A stretch of DNA of 64,000 nt from Thermococcaceae archaeon (GTDB lineage Archaea > Methanobacteriota_B > Thermococci > Thermococcales > Thermococcaceae), in NCBI GenBank assembly GCA_030156945.1, contig JASGLT010000001.1, positions 113,677 to 177,676 of the forward strand, read 5' to 3'. The position numbers and the translations under genes were made by a program. This document shows positions 63,639-64,000 of this stretch, in pieces. Within the stretch, counting starts at the first letter, position 1. Every line of letters starts with the position of its first letter. Below the pieces are notes generated by a model. That model made no database searches, was not told the origin of the DNA, and saw only the letters and a list, made by a program, of their open reading frames with translations.

Positions 63639-64000
63639 ATGAGAATCGAAGACGTTTACATCTGGGACATCAACGCGAAGTGGCTCGGCATAGCCCCTCA
63701 CCAGCTCATGGAGAACGCCGGCGCTGGAGTCGCGAGAGTTATCGAGGAGCGCTTCGGGAAAGGGCTTAAGATAGCGGTCTTCTCAGGAACGGGCAACAAC
63801 GGCGGTGATGGCTTTGTCGCGGCGAGGCACCTCAGCTTCGAGAACGACGTTACCCTCTTCCTGGTTGGCGACGAGGGGAAGATAAGGAGCGAAGAAGCGA
63901 AGCACAACTGGGAGATTCTCAAAAAGCTCGACTTCGTGAAGATCAGGGTTCTCAAAGATTCTTCCTACCTCAAGTCCCTCGACCTTTCCGGCTTTGACGT
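63639..64000 (+). CDS. NAD(P)HX epimerase domain, start of a bifunctional Nnr protein (3' truncated)
   Basis: The frame from the ATG at 63639 (GGTGGTGCGC upstream) runs off the window. It begins 'MRIEDVYIWDINAKWLGIAP' and contains 'LMENAGAGVARVIEERFG' and 'FSGTGNNGGDGFVAARHL', the signature of YjeF_N/NnrE epimerases. In archaea this domain is usually fused to the NnrD dehydratase, and together they repair hydrated NAD(P)H. The second domain would lie outside the window. Confidence 0.88.
   Translation, partial: MRIEDVYIWDINAKWLGIAPHQLMENAGAGVARVIEERFGKGLKIAVFSGTGNNGGDGFVAARHLSFENDVTLFLVGDEGKIRSEEAKHNWEILKKLDFVKIRVLKDSSYLKSLDLSGFD

Overview
The window looks like a chromosomal segment of a hyperthermophilic euryarchaeon of the order Thermococcales, most probably Thermococcus. 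The evidence is a Cdc6/Orc1-DP1-DP2-RadA-NucS replication and repair block next to an origin-like region, archaeal CDP-archaeol synthase, archaeal CoaD and TIM, Kae1, an Nsun6-type tRNA methyltransferase with a PUA domain, a PolD intein, purine-rich GGTG/GGAGG ribosome sites and TTTATA-type promoters. All assignments come from reading the sequence and from family knowledge; no search was run.

Layout. 1-9.2 kb: end of an RND/MMPL exporter, a broken PIN toxin with its partner, a remnant of a duplicated radical-SAM gene and the intact gene, Lrp regulators, ITPase, adenosine-specific kinase, a SPASM protein, and molybdo/tungstopterin genes (MoaE, MoeB, MoaD). 9.2-20.4 kb: one large secreted modular protein followed, all on the minus strand, by a string of 5'-truncated C-terminal cassettes, each paired with small polytopic membrane proteins. 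This resembles a polymorphic toxin/immunity locus with an orphan-cassette reservoir and is the most interesting part of the window. 20.5-31.1 kb: housekeeping genes (CarS, LEA14-like protein, Nsun6, a flippase-like protein, NAD kinase, Kae1, flavin reductase, ADP-forming acyl-CoA synthetase alpha subunit, CoaD, TIM) and tRNA-Gln. 31.1-33.4 kb: AT-rich accessory DNA with a 68-bp perfect direct repeat flanking small secreted-protein genes. 33.5-39.4 kb: an AT-rich defence island (EVE, ribbon-helix-helix, DpnII-type R-M, GmrSD-like DUF262/DUF1524, a second DNA methyltransferase). 39.4-49.0 kb: PolD and Cdc6, with an intein in DP2 and an unknown gene between DP1 and DP2. 49.0-50.1 kb: origin-like region with origin recognition boxes. 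50.1-64 kb: K+ channel, RadA, NucS/EndoMS, DUF473, a PbaB-like proteasome chaperone, MTA phosphorylase, GntP transporter plus glycerate kinase, MTA/SAH deaminase, a macrodomain protein, a decayed membrane gene, a CGP-CTERM-like surface protein, a phytoene-desaturase-like gene split by an in-frame TAG, and the start of an Nnr NAD(P)HX repair gene.

How the genes work together. The PolD/Cdc6/RadA/NucS cluster brings replication initiation, elongation, recombination and mismatch cleavage together around the origin. GntP and glycerate kinase form a glycerate or gluconate uptake and use pair. MTA phosphorylase and MTA/SAH deaminase both consume methylthioadenosine. The large surface protein and the SPASM protein gene share an identical 17-bp promoter-upstream motif, which suggests common control.

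Several genes carry single-base lesions or in-frame stops (PIN protein, origin-region small ORF, membrane gene near 60.3 kb, CGP-CTERM protein, phytoene-desaturase-like gene). Some lie in short homopolymers, so true decay should be separated from sequencing error.
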